A stretch of DNA of 24,353 nt from JAKVKY01 sp964293585 (GTDB taxonomy: Bacteria; Bacillota; Negativicutes; Acidaminococcales; Acidaminococcaceae): positions 1-24,353 of the forward strand of contig CAXYYS010000028.1 in NCBI GenBank assembly GCA_964293585.1. Reading direction: 5' to 3'. The first letter of the stretch is position 1; every line of letters starts with the position of its first letter. Of this stretch, positions 23,120 to 24,353 are shown piece by piece. The notes beneath the pieces are model-generated. The model saw only the letters and a program-made list of their open reading frames with translations. It made no database searches and was not told the origin of the DNA. A program made the translations under genes and the position numbers.

Positions 23120-23218
23120 TTCCTCTCCCATCCCTTTCGCTTGTCGTCAACCCTCATAATTATTCTTGCAGCCAGAACATACCTGGCATACTTAACCACA
23201 CTACCCCTTTATACGCTC

Positions 23219-24353
23219 TTACATATGGTCAGGTGCGCTGACACCTAAAATTCCCAGCGCATGTTCCAGGACATGTTTCACAACCAATACAAGAGCCAGA
23301 CGTGCCTGCTGTAAATCATTATCCACGCCAATAATACGGCACTGGTTGTAGAATGAATGGAACAAACCTGCCAATTCCTGCACATAAAAAGCCACACGGT
23401 GTACCGCCCGGTCTTTGGCAGCTGTAGAGATTAAATCCGGGTATTCACCCAGTTTTTTAATCAGTTCCACTTCTGTAGGTTCCACCAGCAAATCATACTT
23501 ATTCGTACCTTCCAGACGCACGCCTACTTCTTGCATCTGTTTCAAAACACTGCAGATTCTGGCATGAGCGTATTGCACATAGAAAACCGGATTATCATTA
23601 CTTTTTTCTTTAGCCAGTGTCAAATCAAAGTCCAGTTGGCTATCGATAGAACGCATCACGAAGAAGAAACGCGCTGCATCTGCCCCTACTTCTTCAATCA
23701 ACTCATTCAAGGTCACGGTCTGACCCGTCCGCTTACTCATCTTTACCAGCTCGCCGTTTCGATACAGGCTCACTAGCTGCAGGATGAGAATTTCCAGGTG
23801 CTCCGGATCATAACCTAGCGCTGCCATAGCGGCCTTCATCCTGGCAATATAACCGTGATGGTCGGCCCCCCACACATTAATGACCCTGTCAAACCCACGT
23901 TCAAACTTATTTTTATGATAAGCAATATCTGCCGCCAGGTAAGTTGGTACGCCGTTCTCGCGGATTACTACCCGATCCTTATCATCACCAAAAGCAGTAG
24001 ACTTAAGCCAAAGTGCGCCATCTTTTTCATACATATAACCTTTGTCTTGTAGCAACTTACATGCTTCATCAATCTTATGTGTATCGTGCAGGGTTTGTTC
24101 GCTAAACCAAACATCATAATGCACATTAAATGCTTCCAGGTCTTCTTTTAATGCCGCTAGCTTTTCTTTATAGGCAATAGTCTTAAATTGTTCTAAACGT
24201 TCCGATTCATCCAATTTTAAAAACTTGTCGCCGTACTTCTTTACAATCCGCTGAGCTGTCTCAATAATATCGTGGCCGTGGTAACCGTTTTCCGGAAACT
24301 CTGGCTTCTGTCCCAATAATTCCAGGTAACGTGCATTCACTGAAGCCGCCAGG
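23219..24353 (-). CDS. argS: Arginyl-tRNA synthetase, C-terminal part (5' end outside window)
   Basis: ArgRS charges tRNA(Arg) with arginine. About 377 residues of the 3' part are present and the frame stays open to the right edge, so the start and the N-terminal HIGH region (roughly 180 residues) lie beyond it. Visible features are VPTYLAADIAYHKNKFERGFD and VWGADHHGYIARMKAAM of the Rossmann core. The KMSK-type loop is VKMSKRTGQTVTLNEL. The C-terminal anticodon-binding DALR domain includes YVQYAHARICSVLKQ, SFYNQCRI and, near the end, ALVLVVKHVLEHALGILGVSAP. The KMSKR sequence is a common variant in this family. No terminator follows, so read-through into pyrG is possible. Confidence 0.97.
   Translation of the reverse strand, partial: LAASVNARYLELLGQKPEFPENGYHGHDIIETAQRIVKKYGDKFLKLDESERLEQFKTIAYKEKLAALKEDLEAFNVHYDVWFSEQTLHDTHKIDEACKLLQDKGYMYEKDGALWLKSTAFGDDKDRVVIRENGVPTYLAADIAYHKNKFERGFDRVINVWGADHHGYIARMKAAMAALGYDPEHLEILILQLVSLYRNGELVKMSKRTGQTVTLNELIEEVGADAARFFFVMRSIDSQLDFDLTLAKEKSNDNPVFYVQYAHARICSVLKQMQEVGVRLEGTNKYDLLVEPTEVELIKKLGEYPDLISTAAKDRAVHRVAFYVQELAGLFHSFYNQCRIIGVDNDLQQARLALVLVVKHVLEHALGILGVSAPDHM

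Noticed and set aside
23155..23190. Possible sigma-H promoter before pyrG (CCAGGTATG ... CAAGAATAA)
   Set aside because: The -35 lacks AGGA, the first base of both boxes is wrong, and the spacing is only 9 bases.
1..24353. Search for mobile elements, CRISPR repeats, phage genes, tRNAs and toxin-antitoxin pairs
   Set aside because: None was seen. Gene spacing is tight, all genes run in one direction, and every long open frame with coding character is a recognised housekeeping gene except two.

Overview
This 24.4-kb window is a chromosomal housekeeping region of a Bacillota (Firmicutes) bacterium. All 21 genes lie on the minus strand, and no mobile element, CRISPR array, phage gene or tRNA was seen. 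The gene order, the missing sporulation genes and the protein sequences suggest a non-sporulating anaerobe, most plausibly Negativicutes of the Phascolarctobacterium/Acidaminococcus type. That placement is an inference from sequence character, not a database result.

In transcription order (high to low coordinates) the genes are: argS (5' end outside the window), pyrG with a terminator, sppA, a Yip1-like membrane protein, glpX with its own promoter and terminator, mfd, a MurJ/SpoVB-type flippase, the MazG/YabN fusion, hup with a terminator, a DivIC/FtsB-type division protein, an S1-domain protein with a perfect consensus promoter and a terminator, tilS, hpt, ftsH with its own promoter and terminator, birA-bioY-coaX-dusB plus an uncharacterised gene, and greA-lysS with a perfect consensus promoter and a strong terminator. 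At the left edge lies a strong promoter and leader of what looks like an rRNA operon continuing beyond base 1.

The core is the conserved mfd-spoVB-mazG-divIC-yabR-tilS-hpt-ftsH-coaX-dusB-lysS-rrn order known from Bacillus subtilis. The sporulation genes expected between these landmarks (spoVT, yabP, yabQ, spoIIE) and the S4-domain gene yabO/rqcP are cleanly absent.

Regulation is unusually readable. There are TTGACA-N17-TATAAT promoters before greA and the S1 gene, near-consensus promoters before ftsH, glpX, birA and the presumed rRNA operon, a BirA-type operator over the birA promoter, and a sigma-H-like promoter before hup. I found no clearly new multi-gene system. The best leads are the sigma-H-like hup promoter in an apparently asporogenous locus, the self-controlled biotin operon that also carries coenzyme A and tRNA-modification genes, the greA leader hairpin, and the conserved protein of unknown function after dusB.
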